DNA of 64,000 nt from Pseudomonas protegens (GCF_003732485.1 NZ_MOAK01000087.1:177230-241229), one strand, 5' to 3'; positions 25,539 through 35,010 are shown, counted from the first letter of the stretch. The notes: generated by a model from the letters alone, not told the origin. Numbers and translations: made by a program.

Positions 25539-26243
25539 TCAGCGGTTCTTGTAGCCCAGTTGCCAGCGTCGCGGGATCTTCAATGACGCGATGCCCAGCA
25601 GGGCTGCAAACAACCCGCTGACATACAGCGCCTTGAGTCCCAGGTGCTGTTCCAGCAGGGCTCCCAGCACCGCCCCGGCGAACATCCCGCTCCAGGGCAC
25701 CAGTTGCACCCGCCAGCCGTTGCGCCGATCACCGAGCATCCAACGCCCCAGCCCACGGCCAAAGCGCGACAGGGCACCGGTGACATAGGTCAGGCCAATG
25801 GGCAGGCCGTTCACTTCCTCCACTGCCGCATTGAGCATGCCCATGGCGATAATGGCCGCCAGCAGGGCCGGCAGATGCTGCTCGAAGGGCCAGGCGGCAG
25901 AGGCGCAGAGCAATGCGCCGATGCTCAGCAGCAAGGGCAGGGCGCGGTGCCCGGCCAGGCGGCTGACCACCACGCCCAGGGCGTTACCGACGATAAAGGT
26001 CGCCACCAATAGCAGCAGGCGCAGCACCAGGCCCAGCTCGCCATCGCTGATGGCCACCGCCATGCGCGTGGTGTTGCCGCTCATGAAGGAAACGAAATCG
26101 CCGGTGGCCATGAAGCCGATGGCGTCGGTCATGCCAGCCAGCACCGAAAGGCAAGCCACTAGCCCGAGGCCGACCCGCCCGCGCCATTTCTGCGTGTGCT
26201 GCAGGGCGGCGCTGGCCGATTGGGTGGAAGTCGAAGGCAACAT
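25539..26243 (-). CDS. DUF1275 (YoaK-type) membrane protein
   Basis: This 234-residue inner-membrane protein has about six hydrophobic segments. The family-typical start region reads LSVLAGMTDAIGFMATGDFVSFMSGN, given here in parts: GMTDAIGF and FVSFMSGNTTRM. DUF1275 proteins are uncharacterised. It ends 16 bp from the convergent SDR gene. No signal peptide beyond the first helix is evident. Confidence 0.87.
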   Translation of the reverse strand: MLPSTSTQSASAALQHTQKWRGRVGLGLVACLSVLAGMTDAIGFMATGDFVSFMSGNTTRMAVAISDGELGLVLRLLLLVATFIVGNALGVVVSRLAGHRALPLLLSIGALLCASAAWPFEQHLPALLAAIIAMGMLNAAVEEVNGLPIGLTYVTGALSRFGRGLGRWMLGDRRNGWRVQLVPWSGMFAGAVLGALLEQHLGLKALYVSGLFAALLGIASLKIPRRWQLGYKNR

Positions 26244-26291
26244 CGTCGGTTCTCCTGAACAGGGACTGCGGGGGACGTGTGCGGGTCAAGG

Positions 26292-26621
26292 CTATGGATC
26301 GAGAGGATGCAGGGCGCAATATTCATCCCAGGGCAAGCCGGCCATTTCCGCGACTTCCCTGTGCACTTCAAGGCGCTGGGCGTGGAATTCCTCGGGGCTG
26401 GCGGCGGTCAGTTGCAGGCTCAGTTCCCAGGCGAACAGCCCCAGGTGTTCGGCTTCGGCTTCAAAGGCTTCATGCAGACGTTCATTGCGGTACTGCTCGG
26501 GCGTCTCGCCCTTGGCCTGGGCCTCCAGCGGATTGAGCTTGTCCAGGGCTTCGCGCAGTTCGGGGCGGGCGGCGAGAAATCTTTCCAAGGCTATTTCGTG
26601 GTGCAGGGCATTGGCGGGCAT
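26292..26621 (-). CDS. Small uncharacterised protein (DUF6388-like)
   Basis: This 109-residue soluble, Glu/Leu-rich protein contains ALERFLAARPELREALDKLN and RLEVHREVAEMAGL. It resembles a family of short Pseudomonas proteins that I associate with DUF6388, but the family name is from memory. AAGGAG lies 5 nt before the ATG at 26621, supporting a real gene. It is co-directional with an RDD gene upstream and DUF1275 downstream. Confidence 0.7.
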   Translation of the reverse strand: MPANALHHEIALERFLAARPELREALDKLNPLEAQAKGETPEQYRNERLHEAFEAEAEHLGLFAWELSLQLTAASPEEFHAQRLEVHREVAEMAGLPWDEYCALHPLDP

Positions 26622-26657
26622 CGGGGCTCCTTGAGGGGAACGGGCAGTCTTCAGGCA

Positions 26658-27158
26658 TCAAGCCCGGGACAGGGGATGTTCTGGCATTTCACTGCGTATC
26701 TGCTGCAGATCCTTGTGCGGGATCACGTAGGTGCGGGCGAGCATATCGCCTATTCGCTGGCAGCGGCTTGATTCCGCACAGGCCATCAGCGGGACAAAGG
26801 CGAACGCGGCCTCCAGATGGCGGGTGGCGCTTCTGATCAGTACCTGGATCAGCGTCGGCGGCGTCCCGGCGGCGTTGATCACCACCAGGCCCAGGGCGCA
26901 CTTGCCGGGCGTGCGGCCCTTGAAGAAATACTCCCAGGCCACGAAGTACAAGGGCCAGACCAGCATGAACAGCATTGAATGAAGGTAGGGCTCCAGCCCC
27001 GTCTGTTGCTCGAGGTCGAGCAAGCGTCTGACCGGCTGCAACGCCAGCACCCCGTGCAGGCTCAGCGACAGGAGCAAATACACCGCCAGCGCCAGCACCT
27101 GGTCGAGCATGAAGGCGGCGGCGCGGCGCAGGATCAGTTGGGTTCTTGAGACTTCCAT
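26658..27158 (-). CDS. RDD-family membrane protein
   Basis: This 166-residue protein starts at ATG 27158 (MEVSRTQLILRRAAAFMLDQ). Hydrophobic helices lie near residues 14-36 and 62-80, followed by FKGRTPGKCALGLVVI, the conserved RDD-domain segment; the RRAAAFMLDQ start also fits the family. RDD proteins are thought to include small transporters. Longer upstream reading frame lacks homology and was discarded. Confidence 0.82.
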   Translation of the reverse strand: MEVSRTQLILRRAAAFMLDQVLALAVYLLLSLSLHGVLALQPVRRLLDLEQQTGLEPYLHSMLFMLVWPLYFVAWEYFFKGRTPGKCALGLVVINAAGTPPTLIQVLIRSATRHLEAAFAFVPLMACAESSRCQRIGDMLARTYVIPHKDLQQIRSEMPEHPLSRA

Positions 27159-27259
27159 GGTCGATTCCAAAGTTTTTCCATCACATCGGGCGCAGTGTAA
27201 TCCCCGCAGGGCGAGGTGTAGCAGTGGTTTTGGCCGGAGCCTACTACACCCGCACCGAG

Positions 27260-28168
27260 TCAGCTGACCACGGGCTGTTCGCGACCGATCTCGCTGCGCA
27301 ACTGGGCAATCAGGTGCAGGCAGTGGGTGAGCCCCGGCGACGGCTCGCCGACCCGGCGGCTGAGGATGATCGGCGAGGTGGCCTCGGGTTCCTGCAGCGG
27401 GCAAAAACCGATGTCGTCGCGATGCAGCACCTGCACCGAGGCCGGCACCAGGGTGATGCCGATGCCGGCGCCCACCAGGCCGATGGCGGTCTGCAGTTCA
27501 TTGGTCCATTGGGCGATCTTCAGGTTCAGGCCGCGGGCGTTGAACAGCGCGATCACGTGATCGGCGTAGCTCGGGCGCGGGTTGGCCGGATACAGCACGA
27601 AGGGCTCGCTGGCCAGTTGCTCAAGGCTCACCTCTTGTCCCAGCAAGGGGTGGCCGGCGGGCAGGGCGACCACCAGCCGGTCCTCGGTCAGCACCTTCTG
27701 CACGATGGCCGGGTCGTCGATGTGGATGCGCCCGAAGCCGATGTCGATGCGTCCCGCCTTCAAGGCTTCCACCTGTTGCAGGGTGGTCATTTCCGACAAT
27801 CCCAGCTCCAGTTCCAGGGTCTCGTTGCTGCGCAGGCGGCGGATCAATTGCGGCAGCACGCCGTACAGGGTCGAAGGGGCAAAGCCGATGCCCAGCCAGG
27901 TCTTGTGCCCCAGGCCAATGCGCCGGGTGTTGTCGCAGACCTTGCCCAATTGCTCCAGCACCCGGTTGGAATGTTCATAGAAAAACCGCCCGGCGGCGGT
28001 CAGGCGCAACGGCCGGCCACGCTCCAGCAACAGCACCCCCAGCTCGTCCTCCAACTGCTGGATCTGCCGGCTCAAGGGCGGCTGGGCGATGTGCAGGCGC
28101 TCGGCGGCGCGGGTGAAATTGAGGGTTTCCCCCAGCACCTGGAAGTAGCGCAGATGACGCAGTTCCAT
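27260..28168 (-). CDS. catR: LysR-type regulator CatR
   Basis: This 302-residue LysR-type regulator has the N-terminal winged helix MELRHLRYFQVLGETLNFTR (ends near residue 65) with HIAQPPLSRQIQQLEDELG, followed by an effector-binding domain. Its position divergent from catBCA and the family resemblance identify it as CatR, which activates catBCA with cis,cis-muconate as inducer. The start at 28168 removes a non-conserved extension. A T-N11-A palindrome in the 119-bp gap before catB is its probable site. Confidence 0.92.
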   Translation of the reverse strand: MELRHLRYFQVLGETLNFTRAAERLHIAQPPLSRQIQQLEDELGVLLLERGRPLRLTAAGRFFYEHSNRVLEQLGKVCDNTRRIGLGHKTWLGIGFAPSTLYGVLPQLIRRLRSNETLELELGLSEMTTLQQVEALKAGRIDIGFGRIHIDDPAIVQKVLTEDRLVVALPAGHPLLGQEVSLEQLASEPFVLYPANPRPSYADHVIALFNARGLNLKIAQWTNELQTAIGLVGAGIGITLVPASVQVLHRDDIGFCPLQEPEATSPIILSRRVGEPSPGLTHCLHLIAQLRSEIGREQPVVS

Positions 28169-28192
28169 GACAGCTCCCCTGTGATGATGTGC

Positions 28193-28207
28193 ATACCTTA
28201 AAGGTAT
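28193..28207. promoter_or_regulatory. Probable CatR recognition palindrome
   Basis: ATACCTTAAAGGTAT is a near-perfect palindrome with T-N11-A (T at 28194, A at 28206), the LysR-type box. It lies between divergent catR (start 28168) and catB (start 28288), where the CatR recognition site is expected. Assignment to CatR is inference from position. Confidence 0.75.
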
Positions 28208-28287
28208 CAAACCAGACCAATTCTATATTGGAACCCTGGAAAAAGCCGGGACAGAATCGATCACAGAACTTCAAGAACCTGACGGGT

Positions 28288-29442
28288 ATGGACATGCACG
28301 CTTCTGCCATTGAGTCGATCGAAACGATCATCGTCGATCTGCCGACCATTCGCCCCCACAAGCTGGCCATGCACACCATGCAGAACCAGACCCTGGTACT
28401 GATCCGCCTGCGCTGCGCCGACGGCATTGAAGGCCTGGGGGAATCCACCACCATCGGTGGCCTGGCCTATGGCAATGAAAGCCCGGACAGCATCAAGACC
28501 AATATCGACCGCTTCTTCACCCCGCTACTGATTGGCCAAGACAGCAGCAACATCAACGCCGCCATGCTGCGCCTGGAGCAGAGCATCCGCGGCAACACCT
28601 TCGCCAAGTCCGGGATCGAAAGCGCGTTGCTCGACGCCCAGGGCAAGCGCCTCGGGCTGCCGGTCAGCGAGCTGCTGGGTGGCCGGGTGCGCGATGCGCT
28701 GCCCGTGGCCTGGACCCTGGCCAGCGGCGACACCGCCAAGGACATTGCCGAAGCCGAGAAGATGCTTGACCTGCGCCGCCACCGGATCTTCAAGCTGAAG
28801 ATTGGCGCCGGTGAAGTGGACCGCGACCTGGCCCACGTGATCGCCATCAAGAAGGCCCTGGGGGAGCGCGCCAGCGTGCGGGTCGACGTCAACCAGGCCT
28901 GGGACGAAGCCGTAGCCCTGCGCGCGTGCCGCATTCTCGGCAGCAACGGCATCGACCTGATCGAGCAACCGATTTCGCGCAACAACCGCGCCGGCATGGT
29001 GCGCCTGAACGCCAGCAGCCCGGCGCCGATCATGGCCGACGAATCCATCGAATGCGTGGAAGACGCCTTCAACCTGGCCCGGGAAGGTGCGGCTTCGGTG
29101 TTCGCCCTGAAGATCGCCAAGAACGGCGGCCCCCGCGCCACCCTGCGCACCGCGGCAATTGCCGAGGCGGCGGGCATCGGCCTGTACGGCGGCACCATGC
29201 TCGAAGGCGGCATCGGCACCCTGGCCTCGGCCCACGCCTTCCTGACCCTGAACAAATTGAGCTGGGACACCGAGCTGTTCGGCCCACTGCTGCTGACCGA
29301 GGACATCCTCGCCGAGGCGCCGGTGTACCGGGATTTCCACCTGCATGTCTCACGGGCACCGGGTCTCGGCCTGAGCCTGGACGAAGAGCGCCTGGCGTTC
29401 TTCCGTCGCGACAAAACCACCCCCGTGCTGCACCACACCTGA
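28288..29442 (+). CDS. catB: Muconate cycloisomerase
   Basis: CatB converts cis,cis-muconate to muconolactone in the ortho-cleavage pathway. The 384-residue enolase-superfamily protein has FKLKIGAG with the K-x-K catalytic pair at Lys169/Lys171 and metal-ligand Asp200 in RVDVNQAWD, then ADESIECVEDA and KNGG segments. ATG 28288 is taken as the start because the extension to 28189 runs into the operator region. catC follows by 10 nt. Confidence 0.95.
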   Translation: MDMHASAIESIETIIVDLPTIRPHKLAMHTMQNQTLVLIRLRCADGIEGLGESTTIGGLAYGNESPDSIKTNIDRFFTPLLIGQDSSNINAAMLRLEQSIRGNTFAKSGIESALLDAQGKRLGLPVSELLGGRVRDALPVAWTLASGDTAKDIAEAEKMLDLRRHRIFKLKIGAGEVDRDLAHVIAIKKALGERASVRVDVNQAWDEAVALRACRILGSNGIDLIEQPISRNNRAGMVRLNASSPAPIMADESIECVEDAFNLAREGAASVFALKIAKNGGPRATLRTAAIAEAAGIGLYGGTMLEGGIGTLASAHAFLTLNKLSWDTELFGPLLLTEDILAEAPVYRDFHLHVSRAPGLGLSLDEERLAFFRRDKTTPVLHHT

Positions 29443-29452
29443 GGAGGGCTGC

Positions 29453-29743
29453 ATGCTATTCCACGTGAAAATGACCGTGAACCTGCCGGTCGACATGAAC
29501 CCCGAGCGCGCCGCGCAGCTGAAAGCCGACGAAAAGGCCCTGGCCCAACGCCTGCAGGCCGAAGGCAAGTGGCGCCACCTGTGGCGCATCGCCGGGCTGT
29601 ACGCCAACTACAGCGTGTTCGACGTCGACAGCGTGCAGGAATTGCACGACACCCTGATGCAATTGCCGCTGTACCCCTATATGGCCATCGAAGTTGACGC
29701 CATGTGCAGGCATCCTTCGTCCATTCATGAGGATGACCGCTGA
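29453..29743 (+). CDS. catC: Muconolactone delta-isomerase
   Basis: This 96-residue protein has the family start MLFHVKMTVNLPVDM and the segment RHLWRIAGLYANYSVFDV. CatC isomerises muconolactone to the beta-ketoadipate enol-lactone as a decamer. Length and order after catB are standard. catA begins 51 nt later. Confidence 0.96.
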   Translation: MLFHVKMTVNLPVDMNPERAAQLKADEKALAQRLQAEGKWRHLWRIAGLYANYSVFDVDSVQELHDTLMQLPLYPYMAIEVDAMCRHPSSIHEDDR

Positions 29744-29794
29744 GCCCGTGCCAGCCCGTTCACCACTCTAATAAATACAAGATGAGGATTAATC

Positions 29795-30724
29795 ATGAAC
29801 GTCAGAATTTCCCACACTGCCAGCGCCCAGCAGTTTCTTGAAGAAGCCAGCGGCCAGTTCACCGAGGGCGGCAACCCCCGGGCCAAGGCCATCATCTACC
29901 GCATCCTGCGGGATTCGGTGAACATCATCGAAGACCTGGAGATCACCCCGGAAGAGTTCTGGAAGGCCGTCAACTACCTCAACGTTCTCGGCGCCCGCCA
30001 GGAAGCCGGGCTGCTGGCCGCGGGCCTGGGCCTGGAGCATTACCTGGACCTGCTGATGGACGCCGCCGACGAACAGGTGGGCAAGACCGGCGGCACTCCG
30101 CGCACCATCGAAGGCCCGCTGTACGTGGCCGGTGCACCGCTGAGCCAGGGCGAAGCGCGCCTGGACGACGGCGTCGACCCGGGGGTGGTGCTGTTCATGC
30201 AGGGGCAGGTTCGCAACACCGCCGGCGAGCCACTGGCCGGGGCCATCGTCGATGTCTGGCACGCCAACACCGGCGGCACCTATTCCTACTTCGACGGCAG
30301 CCAGTCGGAGTTCAACCTGCGCCGGCGCATCGTCACCGACGCCGAGGGCCGCTACCGCTTTCGCAGCATCGTGCCGTCCGGCTACGGTTGCCCGCCGGAT
30401 GGCCCGACCCAGCAACTGCTGGACCAACTGGGCCGCCATGGCCAGCGCCCGGCGCACATCCACTTCTTCATCTCGGCCGATGACCATCGCCACCTGACCA
30501 CCCAGATCAACCTGGATGGCGACCAGTACCTGCACGACGATTTTGCCTACGCCACTCGCGACGAACTGATCGCCCAGATCACCTTCAGCGAAGACCAGGC
30601 TCGGGCCATGGCCCTGGGGGTCAGCGGGCGCTTTGCCGAGATCGAGTTCGACTTCACCCTGCAGTCTTCGGCCCAGCCGCAAGAGCAGCAGCGCCACGAG
30701 CGGGTCCGCGCCCTGGAGGACTGA
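29795..30724 (+). CDS. catA: Catechol 1,2-dioxygenase
   Basis: This 309-residue intradiol dioxygenase opens catechol to cis,cis-muconate using non-haem Fe(III). Likely iron ligands are Tyr163 (HANTGGTYS), Tyr197 (SGYGCPPDG) and the His pair 221/223 in RPAHIHFF. The N-terminal helical dimer domain (about 1-100) is complete. It is the third gene of catBCA and is followed by a terminator, so it ends the operon. Confidence 0.97.
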   Translation: MNVRISHTASAQQFLEEASGQFTEGGNPRAKAIIYRILRDSVNIIEDLEITPEEFWKAVNYLNVLGARQEAGLLAAGLGLEHYLDLLMDAADEQVGKTGGTPRTIEGPLYVAGAPLSQGEARLDDGVDPGVVLFMQGQVRNTAGEPLAGAIVDVWHANTGGTYSYFDGSQSEFNLRRRIVTDAEGRYRFRSIVPSGYGCPPDGPTQQLLDQLGRHGQRPAHIHFFISADDHRHLTTQINLDGDQYLHDDFAYATRDELIAQITFSEDQARAMALGVSGRFAEIEFDFTLQSSAQPQEQQRHERVRALED

Positions 30725-30746
30725 AGCGCCGACCGTGCCTGGCCCG

Positions 30747-30781
30747 GCCACGGAGCACCGACCCAGGTGCCCGTGGCTTTT
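30747..30781 (+). terminator. Terminator of catBCA
   Basis: A hairpin GCCACGG-A-GCACC pairs with GGTGC-CCGTGGC (one bulged A), with loop GACCCA and TTTT following. It lies 23 nt past the catA stop codon. Confidence 0.88.
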
Positions 30782-30860
30782 GCCGTTATGCCGGGCCTGA
30801 CGAGACTGCGCTGCGTGCCTGAAGCGCAGACCCAATAAGAACCATCAGAGTGACCCGATC

Positions 30861-31817
30861 ATGCAGATGCATCTGTTGAGTGAGCGCAGCAGCGTGTTTG
30901 TTCAAGCCGATCCCTATGCCGTATCCGGTTACGTCAACCAGCACGTGGGCAGCCACTGCATCCGCCTGCCCCGGGCCGGCCATCCCCAGGCCAGCCTGCA
31001 ACACCGGGCCCTGGCCAGCCTGGATTTGTGCAGCATCAGCTACGGCGCCAGCGTGCGCGTCACCTCGCCGGCCCTGGAAAGCATCTACCACTTGCAAGTA
31101 CTGCTGCGGGGCCACTGCCGGTGGCGTGGCCCGGGCCAGGAGCACTACTTCGCCCCGGGGGAACTGCTGCTGATCAACCCCGACGACCCGGTGGACCTGA
31201 CCTATTCCGACGACTGCGAAAAATTCATCATCAAGATTCCCACCCACCTGGTGGAAAACGCCTGCCAGGAACAGCGCTGGCAGTACCCGGGGCAGGGCGT
31301 GCGCTTTCTGCGCCAGCGCTACCAACTGCAGGAACTGGAAGGCTTCGTGCCCTTGCTGAGCCTGCTGTGCCAGGAAGCCGAAGCCCTGGAAAGCATGCCC
31401 AAGGTCCAGGAGCACTACGCGCACATCCTGGTGGGCAAACTGCTGGGGCTGATGCAGACCAACGTGCAGCGCGGTGCCCTGGGCGCCTCGGCGGCGACCT
31501 TCGAACGGATTGCCGACTACATCGAACGCAACCTCAAGCACGACATCGGATGCGAAGAACTGGCGCAACAGGCGCGCATGAGCCTGCGCTCGCTGTACGC
31601 GCTGTTCGAACGCAACGCCCGCACCACGCCGAAGAACTACATCCGCCAGCAGAAACTGCAACGGGTGCACGCCTGCCTCAGCGACCCGCACAGCCCGGTG
31701 CGCAACGTCACCGAACTGGCCCTGGATTTCGGCTTCCTGCACCTTGGGCGTTTTGCCCAAAGCTACCGCCAGCAATACGGCGAACTGCCCTCCGACACCC
31801 TCAAGCGTCGGCACTGA
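30861..31817 (+). CDS. benR: AraC/XylS-family activator, BenR-type
   Basis: This 318-residue protein has an N-terminal AraC_N/cupin-like effector region (LESIYHLQVLLRGH, PGELLLINPDDPVDLTYSDDC) and a C-terminal double helix-turn-helix from about residue 215 (CEELAQQARMSLRSLYALFE; VTELALDFGFLHLGRFAQSY). It is the size of XylS. Its place before benABCD and the two XylS-type half-sites at the benA promoter make BenR, the benzoate-responsive activator, the best name. Confidence 0.9.
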   Translation: MQMHLLSERSSVFVQADPYAVSGYVNQHVGSHCIRLPRAGHPQASLQHRALASLDLCSISYGASVRVTSPALESIYHLQVLLRGHCRWRGPGQEHYFAPGELLLINPDDPVDLTYSDDCEKFIIKIPTHLVENACQEQRWQYPGQGVRFLRQRYQLQELEGFVPLLSLLCQEAEALESMPKVQEHYAHILVGKLLGLMQTNVQRGALGASAATFERIADYIERNLKHDIGCEELAQQARMSLRSLYALFERNARTTPKNYIRQQKLQRVHACLSDPHSPVRNVTELALDFGFLHLGRFAQSYRQQYGELPSDTLKRRH

Positions 31818-31837
31818 TCCTCTGGCATCGGCCTCTT

Positions 31838-31920
31838 GTAGGAGCTGGCTTGCCAGCGAAGAGGCCTGCAGGCTCAGCACCCCATCCAAGGGCCTTTTCG
31901 CCGGCAAGCCGGCTTCTACA
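31838..31920. repeat. Inverted REP pair upstream of the benA promoter
   Basis: GTAGGAGCTGGCTTGCCAGC at 31838 and TTCGCCGGCAAGCCGGCTTC ending about 31916 face each other between benR and the benA operator. This unit separates benR transcription from benA. Confidence 0.87.
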
Positions 31921-31939
31921 CAGGCCACGTCGGCGCTTT

Positions 31940-32002
31940 TGCAGAAAACGGATACAGGTGTGCACGCATTGGCTATTGCCCGTTCCAAGCCCGCCCTAGC
32001 AT
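31940..32002 (+). promoter_or_regulatory. benA promoter with tandem BenR/XylS sites
   Basis: Two direct repeats match TGCA-N6-GGNTA exactly: TGCAGAAAACGGATA at 31940-31954 and TGCACGCATTGGCTA at 31961-31975, spaced by 6 bp. The proximal one overlaps a -35-like TATTGC (31974) by 2 bp, and a -10-like TAGCAT (31997) follows with a 17-bp spacer. This is the geometry of the XylS-controlled Pm promoter of TOL. Confidence 0.9.
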
Positions 32003-32038
32003 GGCCCTGCCTGAATAAAAACAATGGAGGCGGCGGCC

Positions 32039-33403
32039 ATGTCCCTGCGACCCGAATACCTGCATTCCCTGCTTGAAGAAGACCCCGACCAGGGCGTCTA
32101 CCGCTGCAAGCGGGAGATGTTCACCGACCCCCGGCTGTTCGACCTGGAGATGCAGCACATCTTCGAAGGCAACTGGCTGTACCTGGCCCACGAAAGCCAG
32201 ATCCCCAATCCCAACGACTACTACAGCACCACCATGGGCCGGCAGCCGGTGTTCATCGCGCGCAACAAGAACGGCGAGCTCAATGCCTTCATCAACGCCT
32301 GCAGCCATCGCGGCGCCATGCTCTGCCGGCACAAGACCGGCAACAAGGCCTCCTTCACCTGCCCGTTCCACGGCTGGACCTTCAACAACACCGGCAAGCT
32401 GCTCAAGGTCAAGGACGCGGCCGCCGCGGGCTACCCGGCCAGCTTCAACTGCGAAGGCTCCCACGACCTGACCCGCGTCGCGCGCTTCGAGTCCTACCGT
32501 GGCTTTCTGTTCGGCAGCCTCAACCCCGACGTGTTGCCCCTGGTGGAACACCTGGGGGAGTCGGCGAAGATCATCGACATGATCGTCGACCAGTCCGCCG
32601 ACGGCCTGGAAGTACTGCGCGGTTCCTCCAGCTACATCTACGAAGGCAACTGGAAGCTCACCGCCGAGAACGGCGCCGACGGCTACCACGTCAGCTCGGT
32701 GCACTGGAACTACGCGGCCACCCAGAACCAGCGCAAGCAGCGCGAGGCCGGGGAAGACATCCGCACCATGAGCGCCGGCACCTGGGCCAAGCAGGGCGGC
32801 GGTTTCTACTCCTTTGACAAGGGCCACATGCTGCTCTGGACCCGCTGGTCCAACCCCGAAGACCGCCCGCTCTACGAGCGCCGCGACGAACTGGCCCAGG
32901 ACTTTGGCCAGGCCCGCGCCGATTGGATGATCGAGAACTCGCGCAACCTGTGCCTGTACCCCAACGTCTACCTGATGGACCAGTTCAGCTCGCAGATCCG
33001 CATTGCCCGGCCGATCTCCGTGGACCGCACCGAAATCACCATCTACTGCATCGCCCCCAAGGGCGAGAGCGACGAAGCCCGGGCCCGGCGCATCCGCCAG
33101 TACGAAGACTTCTTCAACGTCAGCGGCATGGCCACCCCGGACGACCTGGAGGAATTCCGCTCCTGCCAGCTCGGCTACCAGGGCAGCACCACGGCCTGGA
33201 ACGACATGTCCCGCGGCGCCGAGCATTGGGTCCAGGGGGCGGACGACGCAGCGAAAGAAATCGACCTGCAACCGATCCTCAGCGGGGTGCGCACCGAGGA
33301 CGAAGGCCTGTTCGTGATGCAGCACAAGTACTGGCAGCAAACCATGCTCGCGGCCCTGGAGCTTGAAGCCTCTCGCCGGATCGACGTGGAGGCCGTGCAA
33401 TGA
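32039..33403 (+). CDS. benA: Benzoate 1,2-dioxygenase, large (alpha) subunit
   Basis: This 454-residue Rieske non-haem iron oxygenase subunit catalyses dihydroxylation of benzoate. It has the Rieske ligands C88-S-H90 and C108-PF-H111 ([20 protein letters not shown]). A catalytic domain follows with [16 protein letters not shown], which holds the two iron-binding histidines. The ATG at 32039 is chosen because the upstream in-frame ATG at 32024 lies within the GGAGG ribosome site. The last 4 bp overlap benB. Confidence 0.96.
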   Translation: MSLRPEYLHSLLEEDPDQGVYRCKREMFTDPRLFDLEMQHIFEGNWLYLAHESQIPNPNDYYSTTMGRQPVFIARNKNGELNAFINACSHRGAMLCRHKTGNKASFTCPFHGWTFNNTGKLLKVKDAAAAGYPASFNCEGSHDLTRVARFESYRGFLFGSLNPDVLPLVEHLGESAKIIDMIVDQSADGLEVLRGSSSYIYEGNWKLTAENGADGYHVSSVHWNYAATQNQRKQREAGEDIRTMSAGTWAKQGGGFYSFDKGHMLLWTRWSNPEDRPLYERRDELAQDFGQARADWMIENSRNLCLYPNVYLMDQFSSQIRIARPISVDRTEITIYCIAPKGESDEARARRIRQYEDFFNVSGMATPDDLEEFRSCQLGYQGSTTAWNDMSRGAEHWVQGADDAAKEIDLQPILSGVRTEDEGLFVMQHKYWQQTMLAALELEASRRIDVEAVQ

Positions 33404-33888
33404 CCATTTCCTACGACGCCGTGCGCGATTTCCTGTACCGCGAAGCCCGCTACCTGGACGACAAGGAGTGGGACAGCTGGCTGGAACTCTACGCCCCGGA
33501 CGCCACCTTCTGGATGCCCTCCTGGGATGACAGCGACCAGTTGACCGAAGACCCGCAGCGGGAAATCTCGCTGATCTGGTACGGCAACCGCAGCGGCCTG
33601 GAAGACCGGGTGTTCCGCATCAAGACCGAGCGCTCCAGCGCCAGCATTCCCGACACCCGCACCTCCCACAACCTGAGCAATATCGAGCTGCTGGAGCAGG
33701 GCGACGGCCAGTGCAAGCTGCGCTTCAACTGGCACACCCTGAGCTTTCGCTACAAGACCGTGGACAGCTACTTCGGTTGCAGCTTCTACACCCTCGACCT
33801 GCGCGGCGAAAACCCGCTGATCCTGGCCAAGAAAGTCATCCTGAAGAACGACTACGTTCGCCAGGTCGTCGATATCTACCACCTCTGA
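33400..33888 (+). CDS. benB: Benzoate 1,2-dioxygenase, small (beta) subunit
   Basis: This 162-residue cone-shaped beta subunit begins [20 protein letters not shown], with [16 protein letters not shown] and the ending [11 protein letters not shown]. It overlaps benA by 4 bp and is followed by benC after 10 nt. It forms the alpha3beta3 oxygenase with BenA and has no metal centre. Confidence 0.96.
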   Translation: MTISYDAVRDFLYREARYLDDKEWDSWLELYAPDATFWMPSWDDSDQLTEDPQREISLIWYGNRSGLEDRVFRIKTERSSASIPDTRTSHNLSNIELLEQGDGQCKLRFNWHTLSFRYKTVDSYFGCSFYTLDLRGENPLILAKKVILKNDYVRQVVDIYHL

Positions 33889-33898
33889 GGCGACCGCC

Positions 33899-34912
33899 AT
33901 GAGCCATCAAATCGCACTCAATTTCGAAGACGGCGTCACCCGTTTCGTCAACGCCAACCCGGGCGAAACCGTGGCCGACGCCGCCTACCGCCAGGGCATC
34001 AATATTCCCCTGGACTGCCGCGACGGCGCCTGTGGCACCTGCAAGTGCCTGGCCGAAGCCGGGCGCTACGAGCTGGGGGAGGACTACATCGAAGACGCCC
34101 TGAGCGCCGACGAGGCCGAGCAGGGCTTTGTCCTCACCTGCCAGATGCGCGCCTTGAGCGACTGCGTGGTGCGGGTGCCGGCCTCGTCCCAGGTCTGCCG
34201 GGCCGGGCAGGCCACCTTCCAGGCCAGCATCAGCGCGGTGCGCCAGCTGTCCGACAGCACCATCGCCCTGTCGATCAAGGGCGAGGCCCTGAACCAGCTG
34301 GCGTTCCTGCCGGGGCAGTACGTCAACCTCGGCGTGCCTGGCAGCGAGCAGACCCGCGCCTATTCCTTCAGCTCCCTGCAGCGCGATGGCGAAGTCAGTT
34401 TCCTGATCCGCAATGTGCCCGGCGGCCTGATGAGCAGCTTCCTCAGCAGTCTCGCCAAAGCCGGCGACAGCATGACCCTGGCCGGGCCCCTGGGCAGCTT
34501 CTACCTGCGGGACATCCGCCGGCCCTTGCTGTTGCTGGCCGGTGGCACCGGGCTGGCGCCGTTCACCGCCATGCTGGAGAAGATTGCCGAGCAGGGCAGC
34601 GAGCACCCGTTGCATTTGATCTATGGCGTGACCAACGACTTCGACCTGGTGGAACTGGAGCGCCTGGAAGACTTTGCCGCGCGCATCCCGCAGTTCAGCT
34701 TCAGCGCCTGCGTGGCCAACCCCGAAAGCCAGTACCCGCGCAAGGGTTACGTGACCCAGCATATCGAACCGGCGCACCTCAACCAGGGCGATGTGGACGT
34801 CTACCTGTGCGGGCCGCCGCCAATGGTGGAGGCGGTGAGCCAGTTCATCCGCGAACAGGGCATCGCCCCGGCGAACTTCTACTACGAGAAGTTCGCCGCC
34901 AGCGCCGCCTGA
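33899..34912 (+). CDS. benC: Benzoate 1,2-dioxygenase electron-transfer component
   Basis: This 337-residue NADH reductase is fused to a plant-type [2Fe-2S] ferredoxin domain, with ligands C40, C45 and C48 in CRDGACGTCKC and C81 in LTCQM. The FAD region has PGQYVNLGVPGSEQTRAYSF and the NAD region has LLLAGGTGLAPF and YLCGPPPMVEAV. It passes electrons to BenA. A REP pair separates it from benD. Confidence 0.96.
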   Translation: MSHQIALNFEDGVTRFVNANPGETVADAAYRQGINIPLDCRDGACGTCKCLAEAGRYELGEDYIEDALSADEAEQGFVLTCQMRALSDCVVRVPASSQVCRAGQATFQASISAVRQLSDSTIALSIKGEALNQLAFLPGQYVNLGVPGSEQTRAYSFSSLQRDGEVSFLIRNVPGGLMSSFLSSLAKAGDSMTLAGPLGSFYLRDIRRPLLLLAGGTGLAPFTAMLEKIAEQGSEHPLHLIYGVTNDFDLVELERLEDFAARIPQFSFSACVANPESQYPRKGYVTQHIEPAHLNQGDVDVYLCGPPPMVEAVSQFIREQGIAPANFYYEKFAASAA

Positions 34913-34928
34913 AGAGCGCCTCGCCGCT

Positions 34929-35010
34929 GTAGGAGCTGGCTTGCCAGCGAAGGCGTCCATCAGGGTGCTGCAAGGCTCGCGGGCCCTTTCGCCGGCAAGC
35001 CGGCTCCTAC
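34929..35010. repeat. REP pair between benC and benD
   Basis: GTAGGAGCTGGCTTGCCAGC at 34929 and TTCGCCGGCAAGCCGGCTCC ending near 35008 face each other in the 142-bp gap between benC and benD, inside an operon that otherwise has short gaps. Confidence 0.88.
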
